Shown here: positions 8,511-17,664 of the stretch, one piece after another | How positions within the stretch are numbered: the stretch's first letter is position 1 | Layout: every line of letters begins with the position of its first letter | Source: Paracoccus chinensis | GTDB lineage: Bacteria > Pseudomonadota > Alphaproteobacteria > Rhodobacterales > Rhodobacteraceae | Reading direction: 5' to 3' | DNA: 64,000 bases | Assembly (NCBI RefSeq): GCF_900102885.1 | Contig: NZ_FNGE01000001.1 | Coordinates: forward strand, 1-64,000 | Made by a program: the position numbers and the translations under genes | The notes under the pieces: generated by a model | The model's input: the letters and a program-made list of their open reading frames with translations, nothing else | Databases searched by the model: none | What the model was told of the DNA's origin: nothing

Positions 8511-9038
8511 TCAGTTCGAGGCGATCCGCTGCCCGCCGCGACGATAGAAGACATGGGCGCCGATCCTGGTGGTGCGGGTGAACCGCTTGGACCAGGACGG
8601 CTTGACATAGGTGGTGTGGAAATAGGTGGCCCCACCGGTCAGGTTGCGCGGCGCGCCCGCCAGCGCCTCGGAGGCGATCTTCTGCGCACGGTTGAATGCC
8701 GCGCGGTCGCGCATCTTGCCGACCTTGCCCTTGTAGCTGAACTGCTTGGGCTGGTTGACGACGCCGCAGACCGACTTGGGGAAGGCCGGGTGGTCGACGC
8801 GGTTCAGGATGACCTCGGCCACGGCCCGCTGGCCCTTGACCGATTCACCCCGCGCCTCGTGATACAGCGCCTCGGTCAGGCACTTCAGCGAGGCATTTGA
8901 CGTTCCGCCCGCCTTGGCCTGGATCAGCCGCTCGGGCCCGCCCGCGGCTGCACGCGGGTTCTGGGCCTGCGCTGTGGCAGGGATAGCCAGCGCGATACAC
9001 ACTCCGACGTGCGCCAGCCATTTCAGCAGCTTGCTCAT
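8511..9038 (-). CDS. Cell wall hydrolase, SleB-like (Hydrolase_2)
   Basis: A 175-residue exported protein. The N-terminal signal peptide (KLLKWLAHVGVCIALAIPATAQA) is followed by the SleB-like catalytic core with EALYHEARGE (the catalytic Glu), AEVILNRVDHPAFP and GATYFHT. Members hydrolyse peptidoglycan; in alphaproteobacteria they act in wall turnover, not in spore germination. Start ATG 9038 has AGGAT six bases upstream; the ATG at 9059 has no properly spaced site. It is followed by its own terminator. Confidence 0.88.
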   Translation of the reverse strand: MSKLLKWLAHVGVCIALAIPATAQAQNPRAAAGGPERLIQAKAGGTSNASLKCLTEALYHEARGESVKGQRAVAEVILNRVDHPAFPKSVCGVVNQPKQFSYKGKVGKMRDRAAFNRAQKIASEALAGAPRNLTGGATYFHTTYVKPSWSKRFTRTTRIGAHVFYRRGGQRIASN

Positions 9039-9216
9039 GAAGGATCCTGTTGTTGCCATTCCTTTCGCCTCGGACCTGCCAGGATCCTCGGCGGCTGGTG
9101 ACGGTCATGCGGCACCGGTTCCCTTCGGCGCTACCAAAAGAAGCGGGAAAGGCTAGAAAGGGAGGAAAATGAGCAATTTCCGGCAGGTTCCTGCCGACAC
9201 CAAACGACCGCTTCGG

Positions 9217-9240
9217 CAAGAAACGGCGCTCAGGCGCCGT
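9217..9240 (-). terminator. Rho-independent terminator overlapping the PPDK stop codon
   Basis: A perfect 7-bp stem (ACGGCGC/GCGCCGT) with a 4-base loop spans the ppdK stop codon and is followed on the minus strand by TTTCTT. A second hairpin (CGGCAGG/CCTGCCG, 9181-9196) lies just downstream. Confidence 0.65.
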
Positions 9241-11827
9241 GTGACCTGTGGGAACCGAAGCTGGTTCCGGCGGCGAGGTCGCTGTCATCACGCACCGATT
9301 CAGTCAACCGGGACAGAATCGCCTCCTGCGCGGCCGCCAGCCGGGCGACCGGCACCCGGAAGGCCGAGCAGCTGACATAGTCGAGTCCCGCGCGCTGACA
9401 GAAGGCGATGGATTCAGGATTGCCCGCATGTTCGCCGCACATGGCGACGGTGATGGCCCCGTTGCGCGTCCGCGCCCGCTGGGCGCCGATCAGCACCAGC
9501 TCGCCCACCCCTTCCTGGTCGAGGATGTGGAAGGGGTCCTCGGCATAGACCCCCTGCCCCACGTAGCTGCCCATGAAGCGCGCCGCGTCGTCGCGCGACA
9601 GACCATAGGTCATCTGCGTCAGGTCGTTCGTCCCGAAGGACAGGAAGGCGCAATGTTCCGCGATGTCGCCCGCCCGCAGCGCGGCGCGGGGGGTTTCGAC
9701 CATGACGCCCAGCCGATAGGTGAACTCGGCTCGCGTCTCGGCGCGGACGGCGGCGGCAATGCCCTCGATGCGGTGGCGGACCAGTTCGACCTCGCGCATG
9801 GCGCTGACCAGGGGGATCATGATCTCGGGGACCACGCCCTGCCCGCTGCGGCCGACCTCGACCGCGGCCTCGAAGATGGCGCGCGCCTGCATCTCGTAGA
9901 TTTCCGGCACGGTGATGCCCAGTCGGACCCCGCGCATTCCCAGCATGGGGTTGTATTCGGTCAGCGCCTCGACCCGGCGGACCACGTCCGACAGCGGCAG
10001 GTCAAGCGATTCCGCCAGTTCCCGCATCCCCTCGCGGTCATGGGGCAGGAACTCATGCAGCGGCGGGTCGAACAGGCGGATGGTGACGGGATAGCCGTCC
10101 ATGATGCGGAACAGCGTGGTGAAGTCGCCTCGCTGCATCGGCAGCAGGCGGTCCAGCGCGATGCGGCGGTCTTCGGCGCGGTCGGCGAAGATCATCTCGC
10201 GCATGGCGGGCAGGCGCTCGTCGTCGAAGAACATGTGCTCCGTGCGGCAAAGGCCGATGCCCTGCGCGCCGAAGCGGCGGGCGCATTTCGCGTCCTGCGG
10301 CGTATCGGCATTCGCCCGCACCTTCATCGTGCGCGCGGCATCGGCCCATTCGAGCAGCTGGTTGAAGCTGTCGTCCAGCGCCGGTTCCAGCATTTCTGCC
10401 GCGCCGGCCAGCACCTCGCCCGAGGTGCCGTCCACAGTGATCTCCTCGCCCTCGCGGAAGCTGCGGTTGCCGGCCTGCATGACGCGGCCCCGCAGGTCGA
10501 TCGTCAGCCCCGAGGCGCCCACGATGCAGGGCAGCCCTAGCCCGCGCGCGATCACGGCGGCATGGCTGGACATGCCGCCGCGTTCCGTCAGCACCGCAAC
10601 CGAGGCGTGCATCCCCCGGATGTCCTCGGGCAGCGTCTCGCGGCGCACCAGCACGCAGGATTCGCCTCGCGCGGCTGCAGCTTGGGCGGCAGCGGCGGAA
10701 AAGACGATGCGGCCGGTGGCGGCGCCGGGGCTGGCGGCCATGCCTCGGGTGATCAGGTCGCGCGGCGCGCGCGGATCGACCTGGTGGTGCAGCAGGTCTG
10801 TCAGCGCGCGGGGCTGGACGCGCATCACCGCCTGTTCCGGCGGGATGATCCCGTCACGCGCCAGCCCCACCGCGATGCGCACTGCCGCGCGCGAGGAGCG
10901 TTGCACCCGCACTGCGTCGATCAGGGACAGGCGGCCATCGGCTACCACGAACTCGATCTGCATCTCTTCCTTCAGGCGCTCGCGGGCGGCCACGCCGAAG
11001 CGGACAAGATCGGCAAAGACCTCGGGTGCGGCTTCCTCCAGCGAAGGGCCGCGCGGGTCGCGGGTCAGATAGATCGACTCGGCGTCATGGCGCTGCGCCC
11101 GGCCCTGGGTCTGGCCGCGAAAGCGCCCGGTGATGCGGGGATCGCCCGTCACGCTGTCGATGAACTGGATCGTGCCCGATCCGGTGACGCCCGGTCCCAG
11201 AGCCAGCGCCATGTCCTGCACGACCAGCCCCAGAGGCGCCTCTGCGGGCGCGCCCTTGGCCTGGCGCAGCAGACGCGCGGTCGGCCCTTCCCAGGCGCGG
11301 GCCATCGAGCGCAGCACCTCGACCAGTTGCCGTTCGGGGTCCTGCGGGAATTCCTCGTCGGTCTCGTCCTGATAGCTGCGCAGCGCCTCGGACAGGGTCG
11401 CCTCCGAGTCGCTGAACATGTCAGGGTCAAGCCGCGCGACATGGATCGCATAGGCCTGGACGAAGCCGCGATACAGCGCATCCGCCGCCTCGCCGCCCAA
11501 GGTTTCGGTCAGCTCGGCATGGCGGGCGGCGTTCATGCCCACGTTCATGACCGACCGGGGGCCGCCCCATTCGGGATCGAGGGCCGAGGGACGGACGCCC
11601 AGCAACCCGCCCGCGCTGCCGATCAGCCGCCCGAGGTCGGCGCCGGGCAGCGGCCGTCCGGCGGCAATGGCCCGCACGGCGGCGGCCGGAATGGCAAAGC
11701 TGCGGGGAACCGGCAGGTTCATGCGGATCAGCCGCTGCAGGCACTTGGCCCGCCAGCCGTGGGTGGCGGTGTCGATCCGGGCAGAAGGCGTGATCTCGAC
11801 GATGGTCGTCTCGGTGGGCTGGTCCAT
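9230..11827 (-). CDS. Pyruvate phosphate dikinase-like PEP-utilising enzyme, divergent N-terminus
   Basis: The 865-residue protein has the PPDK order: an N-terminal nucleotide-binding half, the swivelling phosphohistidine domain with ERGGMSSHAAV (His at about 422), and a complete PEP/pyruvate TIM barrel ending in the loop MCGEHAGNP (Cys at about 796). PPDK interconverts pyruvate, ATP and Pi with PEP, AMP and PPi. The N-terminal half is unusual: the GGKGANLAEM element is replaced by THGWRAKCLQRLIRM, and the RNPSTG region reads IDSVTGDP. It may be a second, specialised paralogue. It ends in a terminator of its own. Confidence 0.8.
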   Translation of the reverse strand: MDQPTETTIVEITPSARIDTATHGWRAKCLQRLIRMNLPVPRSFAIPAAAVRAIAAGRPLPGADLGRLIGSAGGLLGVRPSALDPEWGGPRSVMNVGMNAARHAELTETLGGEAADALYRGFVQAYAIHVARLDPDMFSDSEATLSEALRSYQDETDEEFPQDPERQLVEVLRSMARAWEGPTARLLRQAKGAPAEAPLGLVVQDMALALGPGVTGSGTIQFIDSVTGDPRITGRFRGQTQGRAQRHDAESIYLTRDPRGPSLEEAAPEVFADLVRFGVAARERLKEEMQIEFVVADGRLSLIDAVRVQRSSRAAVRIAVGLARDGIIPPEQAVMRVQPRALTDLLHHQVDPRAPRDLITRGMAASPGAATGRIVFSAAAAQAAAARGESCVLVRRETLPEDIRGMHASVAVLTERGGMSSHAAVIARGLGLPCIVGASGLTIDLRGRVMQAGNRSFREGEEITVDGTSGEVLAGAAEMLEPALDDSFNQLLEWADAARTMKVRANADTPQDAKCARRFGAQGIGLCRTEHMFFDDERLPAMREMIFADRAEDRRIALDRLLPMQRGDFTTLFRIMDGYPVTIRLFDPPLHEFLPHDREGMRELAESLDLPLSDVVRRVEALTEYNPMLGMRGVRLGITVPEIYEMQARAIFEAAVEVGRSGQGVVPEIMIPLVSAMREVELVRHRIEGIAAAVRAETRAEFTYRLGVMVETPRAALRAGDIAEHCAFLSFGTNDLTQMTYGLSRDDAARFMGSYVGQGVYAEDPFHILDQEGVGELVLIGAQRARTRNGAITVAMCGEHAGNPESIAFCQRAGLDYVSCSAFRVPVARLAAAQEAILSRLTESVRDDSDLAAGTSFGSHRSHGA

Positions 11828-11885
11828 GGCCCGGCACCCTAAGCCCGGCCCGGATCACCGGGCAAGAGCGAAGGCGGGCTGGCCG

Positions 11886-12674
11886 TTACGCGGCCAGGTC
11901 CACCCAGACGGGAACATGGTCGCTGGGCTTCTCGCCCGCGCGCTGGTCGCGGTCGATGCCGGCGCCGCGCATCAGGTCGGCGGCCTGCGGCGACAGAAGC
12001 AGGTGGTCGATCCGGATGCCGTTGTCGCGTTCCCAGGACTGGCGCTGATAGTCCCAGAAGGTGAAGGGGCCGCGCGTGGCATGAGGGTCCGAGATGCGGA
12101 TCGCGTCGGTCCAGCCCTGGTTGACGATCCGGCGGAAGGCCTCGCGCGATTGCGGCAGGAACAGCGCGTCGTCCACCCAGGCCTCGGGCTTGGCGGCATC
12201 GCGCGGCTCGGGGATGATGTTGTAGTCGCCCAGCATCACCACGGGCGTTTCCGTTGCCAGCAGTTCGGCCGAGCGCAGCCGCAGCCGCTCCATCCAGGCC
12301 AGCTTGTAGTCGTATTTCGGACCCGGTGCCGGATTGCCGTTCGGCAGGTACAGGCCCGCCATGGTGACGGCATGGGTGTCGCCGATCACCACGGCCTCGA
12401 TCCAGCGGGCCTGCTCGTCCGTGTCGTCGCCGGGCAGCCCGCGGCGCACTTCCTCGACGGGCAGGCGGGACAGGACGGCGACGCCGTTCCAGCTTTTCTG
12501 CCCATGGGTCCAGACGCGCCAGCCCAGGTCCTCGATGACTTCCGAGGGAAAACCCTCGTCCACGGTCTTGATTTCCTGCAGCACGACGACATCGGGCTGC
12601 GCCTCGGGCAGCCAGGCCGTCAGCTGGTGCAGCCGCGCCTTGATCCCGTTGACGTTGAAACTGGCGATCTTCAT
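11886..12674 (-). CDS. xthA: Exodeoxyribonuclease III
   Basis: A 262-residue Mg-dependent AP endonuclease and 3'-5' exonuclease of base-excision repair. It begins MKIASFNVNGIKARL and carries the metal-binding Glu (VVLQEIK), the catalytic Asp and Asn (LGDYNIIP) and the terminal His (SDHVPV). The start at 12674 is certain from the family N-terminus; the open frame continues upstream only by chance. The gene stands alone, divergent from the DUF421 gene. Confidence 0.93.
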   Translation of the reverse strand: MKIASFNVNGIKARLHQLTAWLPEAQPDVVVLQEIKTVDEGFPSEVIEDLGWRVWTHGQKSWNGVAVLSRLPVEEVRRGLPGDDTDEQARWIEAVVIGDTHAVTMAGLYLPNGNPAPGPKYDYKLAWMERLRLRSAELLATETPVVMLGDYNIIPEPRDAAKPEAWVDDALFLPQSREAFRRIVNQGWTDAIRISDPHATRGPFTFWDYQRQSWERDNGIRIDHLLLSPQAADLMRGAGIDRDQRAGEKPSDHVPVWVDLAA

Positions 12675-12779
12675 GGGCGCGACCCTAGGCCGGGCGCAAC
12701 GCCGGGGCAAGCGGCGCCGCAGGAACCGGCCCGCAGGCGAAAGGATTGAACATGCTGAACGACTTGAAGGTCCACGTCC

Positions 12780-13286
12780 ATGTTTCAGCTTGAAAACTCC
12801 ATCCCCGAACTGATGGGACGCGGCGCGTTCCTGTTCATCCTGTTCATGGTCCTGTTCCGGCTGCTGCCCCGCCGCACGGGCGGAGAGCTTGCGCCGATGG
12901 ACCTGGTGTTCCTGCTGCTGATCACGGAAGCCGCATCGAACTCGATGGGCGATTACAACTCGCTGGCGGACGGCACGGTGATCATCCTGACCATGCTGGC
13001 GCTGAACTACATCACCAACCGCCTGTCCTTCACGCTGCCCTGGTTCGAGCGGGTGATGGAGCACAAGCCCCTGCAGATCATCCGCGACGGCCAGACGATC
13101 CCGCGCAACCTGAAAAAGGAAATGCTGACGGCCGACGAGCTGATGGGCAGCCTGCGCCTGAACGGCGTGGACGACATCGCCCAGGTCCGCAGCGCCTGGG
13201 TCGAGGGCGACGGACGGCTGAGCGTCGTCAAGAAGGAGGACAACAGCCGCGGCGAGGGCGCGCAGCGTGGCAGCAGGGCGGGCTGA
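12780..13286 (+). CDS. DUF421 (YetF-type) membrane protein
   Basis: A 168-residue protein with an N-terminal membrane part of about three segments (GAFLFILFMVLFRLLP, LVFLLLITEAAS, TVIILTMLALNYI) and a soluble C-terminal DUF421 domain (KPLQIIRDGQTIPRNLKKEMLT, then LMGSLRLNGVDDIAQV). Related YetF/YdfS proteins of Bacillus are inner-membrane or spore proteins of uncertain role. The start ATG 12780 has no strong Shine-Dalgarno sequence. A terminator overlaps the stop codon. Confidence 0.85.
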   Translation: MFQLENSIPELMGRGAFLFILFMVLFRLLPRRTGGELAPMDLVFLLLITEAASNSMGDYNSLADGTVIILTMLALNYITNRLSFTLPWFERVMEHKPLQIIRDGQTIPRNLKKEMLTADELMGSLRLNGVDDIAQVRSAWVEGDGRLSVVKKEDNSRGEGAQRGSRAG

Positions 13287-13298
13287 CCGCCCTTCTTG
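13275..13298 (+). terminator. Terminator of the DUF421 gene
   Basis: AGGGCGG and CCGCCCT form a 7-bp stem with loop GCTGA that contains the stop codon, followed by TTCTTGT. It sits between two convergent genes. Confidence 0.6.
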
Positions 13299-14567
13299 TC
13301 ACTCGGCCACGGGCGGGGTGACGATCAGCTTGTCGATCCGCATGGCGTCCATGTCGGCGACCTCGACCGTCCAGCCCTGATGGTGGAACACGTCGCCAGC
13401 CCGTGGAATGCGGTTGATGATGGACAACACCATGCCCGCCACGGTGTTGAAATCGCCCTCGGGTACGGGAAAGCCCGTCTCGCCCGCGAACTCATCGGCG
13501 CTTTCCCCGCCCGAAACGAGCCAGGAGCCGTCGGCACGGCGCACCATGTCGGGCTCGTCGCCTTCCGCGTCGGCGAAGTCGCCGGTGATGGCCTCAAGCA
13601 GGTCCATTGCGGTGATGATGCCCTGGAAATGCCCGTATTCATCATAGACCAGCACCATGCGCGACGGCGTGGCGCGCATGACCTCGATCACAGACAGGGC
13701 GTCGGCGGCGTCCAGAACGGTGGGGGCCTCGCGCATCAGGGCGCGCAGGTCGGGCTTTTCCACGCCGATCAGGTCACGCAGGGCCACGACGCCCAAGATC
13801 TCGTCGTCCGAGCCTTCCGTCACCGGCAGGCGGGAAAAGCGGGCGCTGCGGGCCTTTTCCAGAACGACCTCGGGCGGATCGTTCACGTTGATCATCTCGA
13901 CATCGCGACGGGGCGTCATCATCGCGGCGGCTGACCGGTCGGCCACGCGCATCACGCCCGCGATCATGCCGCGCTCGCCCTCCATCAGAACCCCGGCCTG
14001 CGTGGCCTCGGCGATGGTCATGCGCACTTCCTCGTCGGTGATCGCGCGGTCCGAGCTGTTGTCGATCCCGATCAGGCGCAGCACCAGCCGCGCGCCCGTG
14101 TCGAGGAACCAGACTAGCGGCGTGCCGATCCTGGCCACCATCCGCATCGACGGCGCCACCCGTGCGGCGATGCCTTCGGGATTTGACATGGCGATCTGCT
14201 TGGGCACCAGCTCGCCGATGATGACCGACAGGGCGGTGATGGCGGTCACGACCAGAAAGACGCCCAGCGATTGCGCCACGCTGTAGGGCACGCCGGCCAC
14301 CACAAGGGCGGTGCCCACGCGCGCGCCCAAGGTCGCGCCGGACACGGCGCCCAGCAGCACGCCGACCAGGGTGATCCCGATCTGCACGGCCGACAGGAAC
14401 TTGCCCGGATGCTCCAGCAGCTCCAGCGCCGCCTGCGCGCCGCGGTCGCCCTTTTCGGCCATGCTGGTCAGGCGCGCGGGGCGCGATGAGACAACGGCAA
14501 GCTCGGACATCGACAGCAGACCGTTCAGGATGGTCAGGCCGACGATCAGCAGGATCTCAAGGAACAT
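13299..14567 (-). CDS. CNNM/CorC-TlyC family membrane protein with CBS domains
   Basis: A 422-residue protein with the hemolysin C layout: an N-terminal DUF21 membrane domain with about four segments (MFLEILLIVGLTILNGLLS at the start, AVQIGITLVGVLLGAVSG, VFLVVTAITALSVIIGELVPK), two CBS domains (around MTPRRDVEMINVNDPPE and APTVLDAADALSVIEVM), and the C-terminal CorC_HlyC domain (RRADGSWLVSGGES). Bacterial CNNM relatives export or sense Mg2+/Co2+; haemolytic activity is historical naming only. It converges on the DUF421 gene and lies just downstream of the Fe-S carrier gene. Confidence 0.87.
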   Translation of the reverse strand: MFLEILLIVGLTILNGLLSMSELAVVSSRPARLTSMAEKGDRGAQAALELLEHPGKFLSAVQIGITLVGVLLGAVSGATLGARVGTALVVAGVPYSVAQSLGVFLVVTAITALSVIIGELVPKQIAMSNPEGIAARVAPSMRMVARIGTPLVWFLDTGARLVLRLIGIDNSSDRAITDEEVRMTIAEATQAGVLMEGERGMIAGVMRVADRSAAAMMTPRRDVEMINVNDPPEVVLEKARSARFSRLPVTEGSDDEILGVVALRDLIGVEKPDLRALMREAPTVLDAADALSVIEVMRATPSRMVLVYDEYGHFQGIITAMDLLEAITGDFADAEGDEPDMVRRADGSWLVSGGESADEFAGETGFPVPEGDFNTVAGMVLSIINRIPRAGDVFHHQGWTVEVADMDAMRIDKLIVTPPVAE

Positions 14568-14573
14568 GGGGTC

Positions 14574-14897
14574 TCAGATCGAGAAGGACGTGCCGCAGCC
14601 GCAGGATGAACTGGCGTTCGGGTTGTCGATGACGAAGCGCGCGCCGATCAGCTCGTCCGACCAGTCGATCCTGGCGCCGGCAAGGAAGGGCAGCGAGACC
14701 GGATCGACGACCACGCGCTGGCCCTCGCCTTCCAGCACCAGGTCCTCCGCCGCGGGTTCGTCCATGCGGATGTCGTACTGGAAGCCCGAGCAGCCGCCGC
14801 CCAGGACGGCCACGCGCAGCGCCGGCCCCGGTCCGCCTGCGTTGATCTCGGCCAGCCGCGCGAAGGCGCGGGGCGTGACCATCGGTGGCAGGTTCAT
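14574..14897 (-). CDS. erpA: A-type iron-sulfur cluster carrier (ErpA/IscA/HesB family)
   Basis: A 107-residue protein with the three invariant cysteines of A-type carriers: Cys in GGGCSGFQYD and the pair in SSSCGCGTSFSI at the C-terminus. These proteins hold a [4Fe-4S] or [2Fe-2S] cluster and deliver it to apo-enzymes. ATG 14897 begins the conserved N-terminus and has GGGA eight bases upstream; a longer frame to 14957 would add 20 poorly conserved residues and overlap the divergent dgt gene. ErpA is preferred over IscA because no isc genes are nearby, but that choice is tentative. Confidence 0.85.
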   Translation of the reverse strand: MNLPPMVTPRAFARLAEINAGGPGPALRVAVLGGGCSGFQYDIRMDEPAAEDLVLEGEGQRVVVDPVSLPFLAGARIDWSDELIGARFVIDNPNASSSCGCGTSFSI

Positions 14898-14970
14898 GGG
14901 GCGTTCCCGTTTCGTTGAGGTTTCACAGACTATAGGGTCGCCGATGCACTCCCGCAAGGAACCAGCCCCG

Positions 14971-16143
14971 ATGGTCGCCGTCCTGCCCGCCCCCTATGCC
15001 TGCCAGCCGGGCGAAAGCCGGGGTCGCCTTCACCCCGAGGAACTGTCCACCTTCCGCAGCCCCTGGCAGCGCGACCGCGACCGGATCATCCATTCCTCGG
15101 CCTTCCGGCGGCTCAAGCACAAGACGCAGGTCTTCGTGGAACATGACGGCGACGAATACCGCGGCGACTATTACCGCACCCGCCTGACCCACACGATCGA
15201 GGTGGCTCAGGTCGCCCGCACCATCTCGGCCGCGCTGGGCCTGAACACGGACCTGGCCGAGGCGGTGGCGCTGGCCCACGACCTCGGCCACCCGCCCTTT
15301 GGCCATACCGGAGAGGATGCGCTGGCCGCGCTCATGGCCCCTTATGGCGGCTTCGACCACAACGCGCAGGCGCTGCGGATCGTGACGCGGCTCGAACGTC
15401 ATTACGCGGGCTTCGACGGGCTGAACCTGACATGGGAAACCCTAGAGGGCATCGCCAAGCACAACGGCCCCGTCGCCGCCCCCTACCCCTGGGCGCTGGC
15501 CGAGGTGAACGCGGCCTGGGACCTTCGCCTGTCCACCTATGCCAGCGCCGAGGCGCAGGTCGCGGCCGTCGCCGACGATGTGGCCTACAACCACCACGAC
15601 CTGCATGACGGGCTGCGATCCGGCCTGTTCACCGAATCCGACCTGATGGAGCTGCCCCTGATCGGCCCCGCCTTCGCCGAGGTGGATCGCCTCCATCCGG
15701 GGCTGGAAACCATGCGCCGCCGGCACGAGGCCCTGCGCCGCATCTTCGGCACCATGGTCGAGGACGTGATCGCCGTGGCCCAAGGCCGGATCGAGGCCGC
15801 CCAGCCCGCCAGCGCCGAGGCGATCCGCGCCATGGATGGACCCATCATCCGCTTCTCGAAGCCGCTCTACCAGAGCCTCAAGGCGGTCAAGCAGTTCCTG
15901 TTCCAGCGGATGTACCGCGCGCCCTCGGTGATGGAGGAGCGCGCCCGCGTCACTGCCATCCTGAACACGATCTTCCCGATGATGCTGGACGATCCCCGCC
16001 TGATGCCCGAGGACTGGCAGGCCGAGGCGCTGGGCGCAGGCGACCGCACCGCCTGCGCGCGGGTGGTGCTGGACTACATCGCCGGGATGACCGACCGCTT
16101 CGCCATCGCCGAATGGCGGCGGCTGACGGGCGGTCGGGACTGA
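14971..16143 (+). CDS. dgt: Deoxyguanosinetriphosphate triphosphohydrolase-like HD-domain protein
   Basis: A 390-residue dNTP triphosphohydrolase of the Dgt type-2 family, which releases tripolyphosphate from dNTPs. The start region RSPWQRDRDRIIHSSAFRRLKHKTQVF is typical, the metal-binding HD set is present (RLTHTIEV, LAHDLGHPPFGH with H and D, then a later DDVAYN), and the length is as usual. ATG 14971 preceded by AAGGA was chosen; ATG 14944 is an in-frame alternative. It is divergent from the Fe-S carrier gene, an association seen widely in alphaproteobacteria. Confidence 0.9.
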   Translation: MVAVLPAPYACQPGESRGRLHPEELSTFRSPWQRDRDRIIHSSAFRRLKHKTQVFVEHDGDEYRGDYYRTRLTHTIEVAQVARTISAALGLNTDLAEAVALAHDLGHPPFGHTGEDALAALMAPYGGFDHNAQALRIVTRLERHYAGFDGLNLTWETLEGIAKHNGPVAAPYPWALAEVNAAWDLRLSTYASAEAQVAAVADDVAYNHHDLHDGLRSGLFTESDLMELPLIGPAFAEVDRLHPGLETMRRRHEALRRIFGTMVEDVIAVAQGRIEAAQPASAEAIRAMDGPIIRFSKPLYQSLKAVKQFLFQRMYRAPSVMEERARVTAILNTIFPMMLDDPRLMPEDWQAEALGAGDRTACARVVLDYIAGMTDRFAIAEWRRLTGGRD

Positions 16144-16146
16144 CGG

Positions 16147-17031
16147 TCAGCGCAGGAAGATCAGCCCCATCCCCGTGACCGCGATCAGCGCGCCCGCCCA
16201 GCTTGCGGCCGGCGGACGCTCGCCGGTGAGCACCCACAGGACCGGCAGGATCAGCACCGGCGACAGCGCCGACAGGGTGGACACGATCCCGACCTTGCCG
16301 CCCTGCAGCGCAAACAGCAGCAGCGTCATGCCGACGACCATGGCCAGTATCCCCGAGGCCCCGATCTGCGCCGCGCCCCTGCCCGACAGCCTGCCCCTCG
16401 GCTTGGCCACCCCCAGCGGCAGCCCTGTCAGCGTGCCTAGGCACAGCACCGCCACCCCGACACGCATCAGCGAGGCCACCATCGGGTCGAGCCCCGCCGC
16501 CATCGCCGGCCGCGCGATCAGAGACCCCGAGGCCTGCCCCAATGCCGCGAAAAGCCCCAGCGCCACGCCCTGCCAGATCGGGCCATGCACCCGTTCCAGA
16601 TGGCTCGACGACGCACGCCCCAGCACGCAGATCGCCACCCCTGCGGTGCAAAGGGCCACGCCTGCCGCGCCCTGCGGCGACAGCGTTTCCCCCAGCACCG
16701 CCCAACCCAGCACGGCCGCCATCGGCGCGTTCATTGCGAACAGCGCCCCCGTGCGGCGCGGACCCAGGCGGCGCAGGGCAAAGAACAGCACTGTGTCGCC
16801 CATGAAGACACCGACGAAGCCCGAGAGCGCCAGCACCGGCAGCAGCGCGGCGTCGATCCCCTTCCAGGCGCCGGACAGCAGCACCAGTCCCCCCAGCACC
16901 AGGGTGACAAAGGACTGCCGGTAAAGGTTGAAGGCGAATGGCCCCACCTCGGCCACCGGCCGCGCGGCCAGCAGTCCGGTCAGCGCCCAGCAGACCGCCG
17001 CGCCGAGTGCCGCAAGCTCGTGAATCGGCAC
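16147..17031 (-). CDS. EamA/DMT-superfamily permease
   Basis: About 294 residues with ten predicted membrane helices in two EamA halves (ALGAAVCWALTGLLAARP at the start; the second half ends LIAVTGMGLIFLR). DMT permeases export small metabolites such as amino acids; the substrate is unknown. The frame is open to a TTG at 17061, but GTG 17031 puts the first helix eight residues from the N-terminus, as usual, and was chosen. It converges on dgt with a 3-bp gap. Confidence 0.85.
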   Translation of the reverse strand: MPIHELAALGAAVCWALTGLLAARPVAEVGPFAFNLYRQSFVTLVLGGLVLLSGAWKGIDAALLPVLALSGFVGVFMGDTVLFFALRRLGPRRTGALFAMNAPMAAVLGWAVLGETLSPQGAAGVALCTAGVAICVLGRASSSHLERVHGPIWQGVALGLFAALGQASGSLIARPAMAAGLDPMVASLMRVGVAVLCLGTLTGLPLGVAKPRGRLSGRGAAQIGASGILAMVVGMTLLLFALQGGKVGIVSTLSALSPVLILPVLWVLTGERPPAASWAGALIAVTGMGLIFLR

Positions 17032-17132
17032 GTTCGGCCCGTCCCCCGCTCGTTTGCGCAAGTGCTAGCGCGGGCGTTGAACCTGGGCAATGATCCCCGC
17101 GTTCGACCGCGAACCAACTCAGGAGAAGCGAC

Positions 17133-17558
17133 ATGAAGGTCACGAAAACCGGCTCGGCCCGCTGGCAGGGCGGCATCAGGGACGGCAAGGGCGAAGTTTC
17201 GACCGAATCCGGCGCGCTGTCGGCGCTGCCCTATGGCTTCAACACCCGCTTCGAGGGCGCGCCCGGCACCAACCCCGAGGAGTTGATCGGCGCCGCCCAT
17301 GCCGCCTGCTTCAGCATGGCGCTGTCGCTGCAACTGGAACAGGCGGGGGTGACGGGTGCGCAGATCGAAAGCACCTCGGCCATCACGCTGGAAAAGCAGG
17401 ACGACGGATTCACCATCACGAAGGCCCACCTGACCGCCCGCGTTTCGGGCCAGGGCGACGAGTCGGCAATCCGGCAGGCCGCCGAGGCCGCAAAGGCCGG
17501 CTGCCCGGTCAGCAAGGTGCTGAATGCCGAGGTGACGATGGACCTGACGGTGGGGTAA
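17133..17558 (+). CDS. osmC: OsmC/Ohr-family peroxiredoxin (OsmC subgroup)
   Basis: A 141-residue protein beginning MKVTKTGSARWQGG, the OsmC N-terminus. It has the two redox cysteines: one in AAHAACFSMALS and one in KAGCPVSKVL. OsmC reduces organic hydroperoxides with help from lipoylated or small thiols and is often induced by osmotic or stationary-phase stress. AGGAG ends seven bases before the ATG. It stands alone between a divergent permease and the PH-domain gene. Confidence 0.9.
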   Translation: MKVTKTGSARWQGGIRDGKGEVSTESGALSALPYGFNTRFEGAPGTNPEELIGAAHAACFSMALSLQLEQAGVTGAQIESTSAITLEKQDDGFTITKAHLTARVSGQGDESAIRQAAEAAKAGCPVSKVLNAEVTMDLTVG

Positions 17559-17629
17559 GACTGGCGGGGACGACAGGATAAGGGATCAGGATTCCGCTCC
17601 CTCTTCCGGATGTTAGTTGTTCCTTAACT

Positions 17630-17659
17630 CCTGTGCCATAGCCTGACTGGCACAGGAGG
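17630..17659 (+). promoter_or_regulatory. Perfect 9-bp inverted repeat overlapping the Shine-Dalgarno of the PH-domain gene
   Basis: CCTGTGCCA (17630-17638) and TGGCACAGG (17648-17656) are exact inverted repeats with a 9-base spacer. The right arm contributes the first bases of AGGAGG (17654-17659), which lies five bases before ATG 17665. In RNA the hairpin would partly hide the ribosome binding site; in DNA it would serve as a dyad operator. It is too early in the leader to be a terminator and has no T-run. Confidence 0.6.
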
Positions 17660-17664
17660 CAGGA

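Noticed and set aside
13299-14567. Hemolysin annotation for the CorC/TlyC protein
   Set aside because: DUF21-CBS-CorC_HlyC proteins are ion-transport or sensing proteins; the haemolysin label is historical and there is no toxin context.
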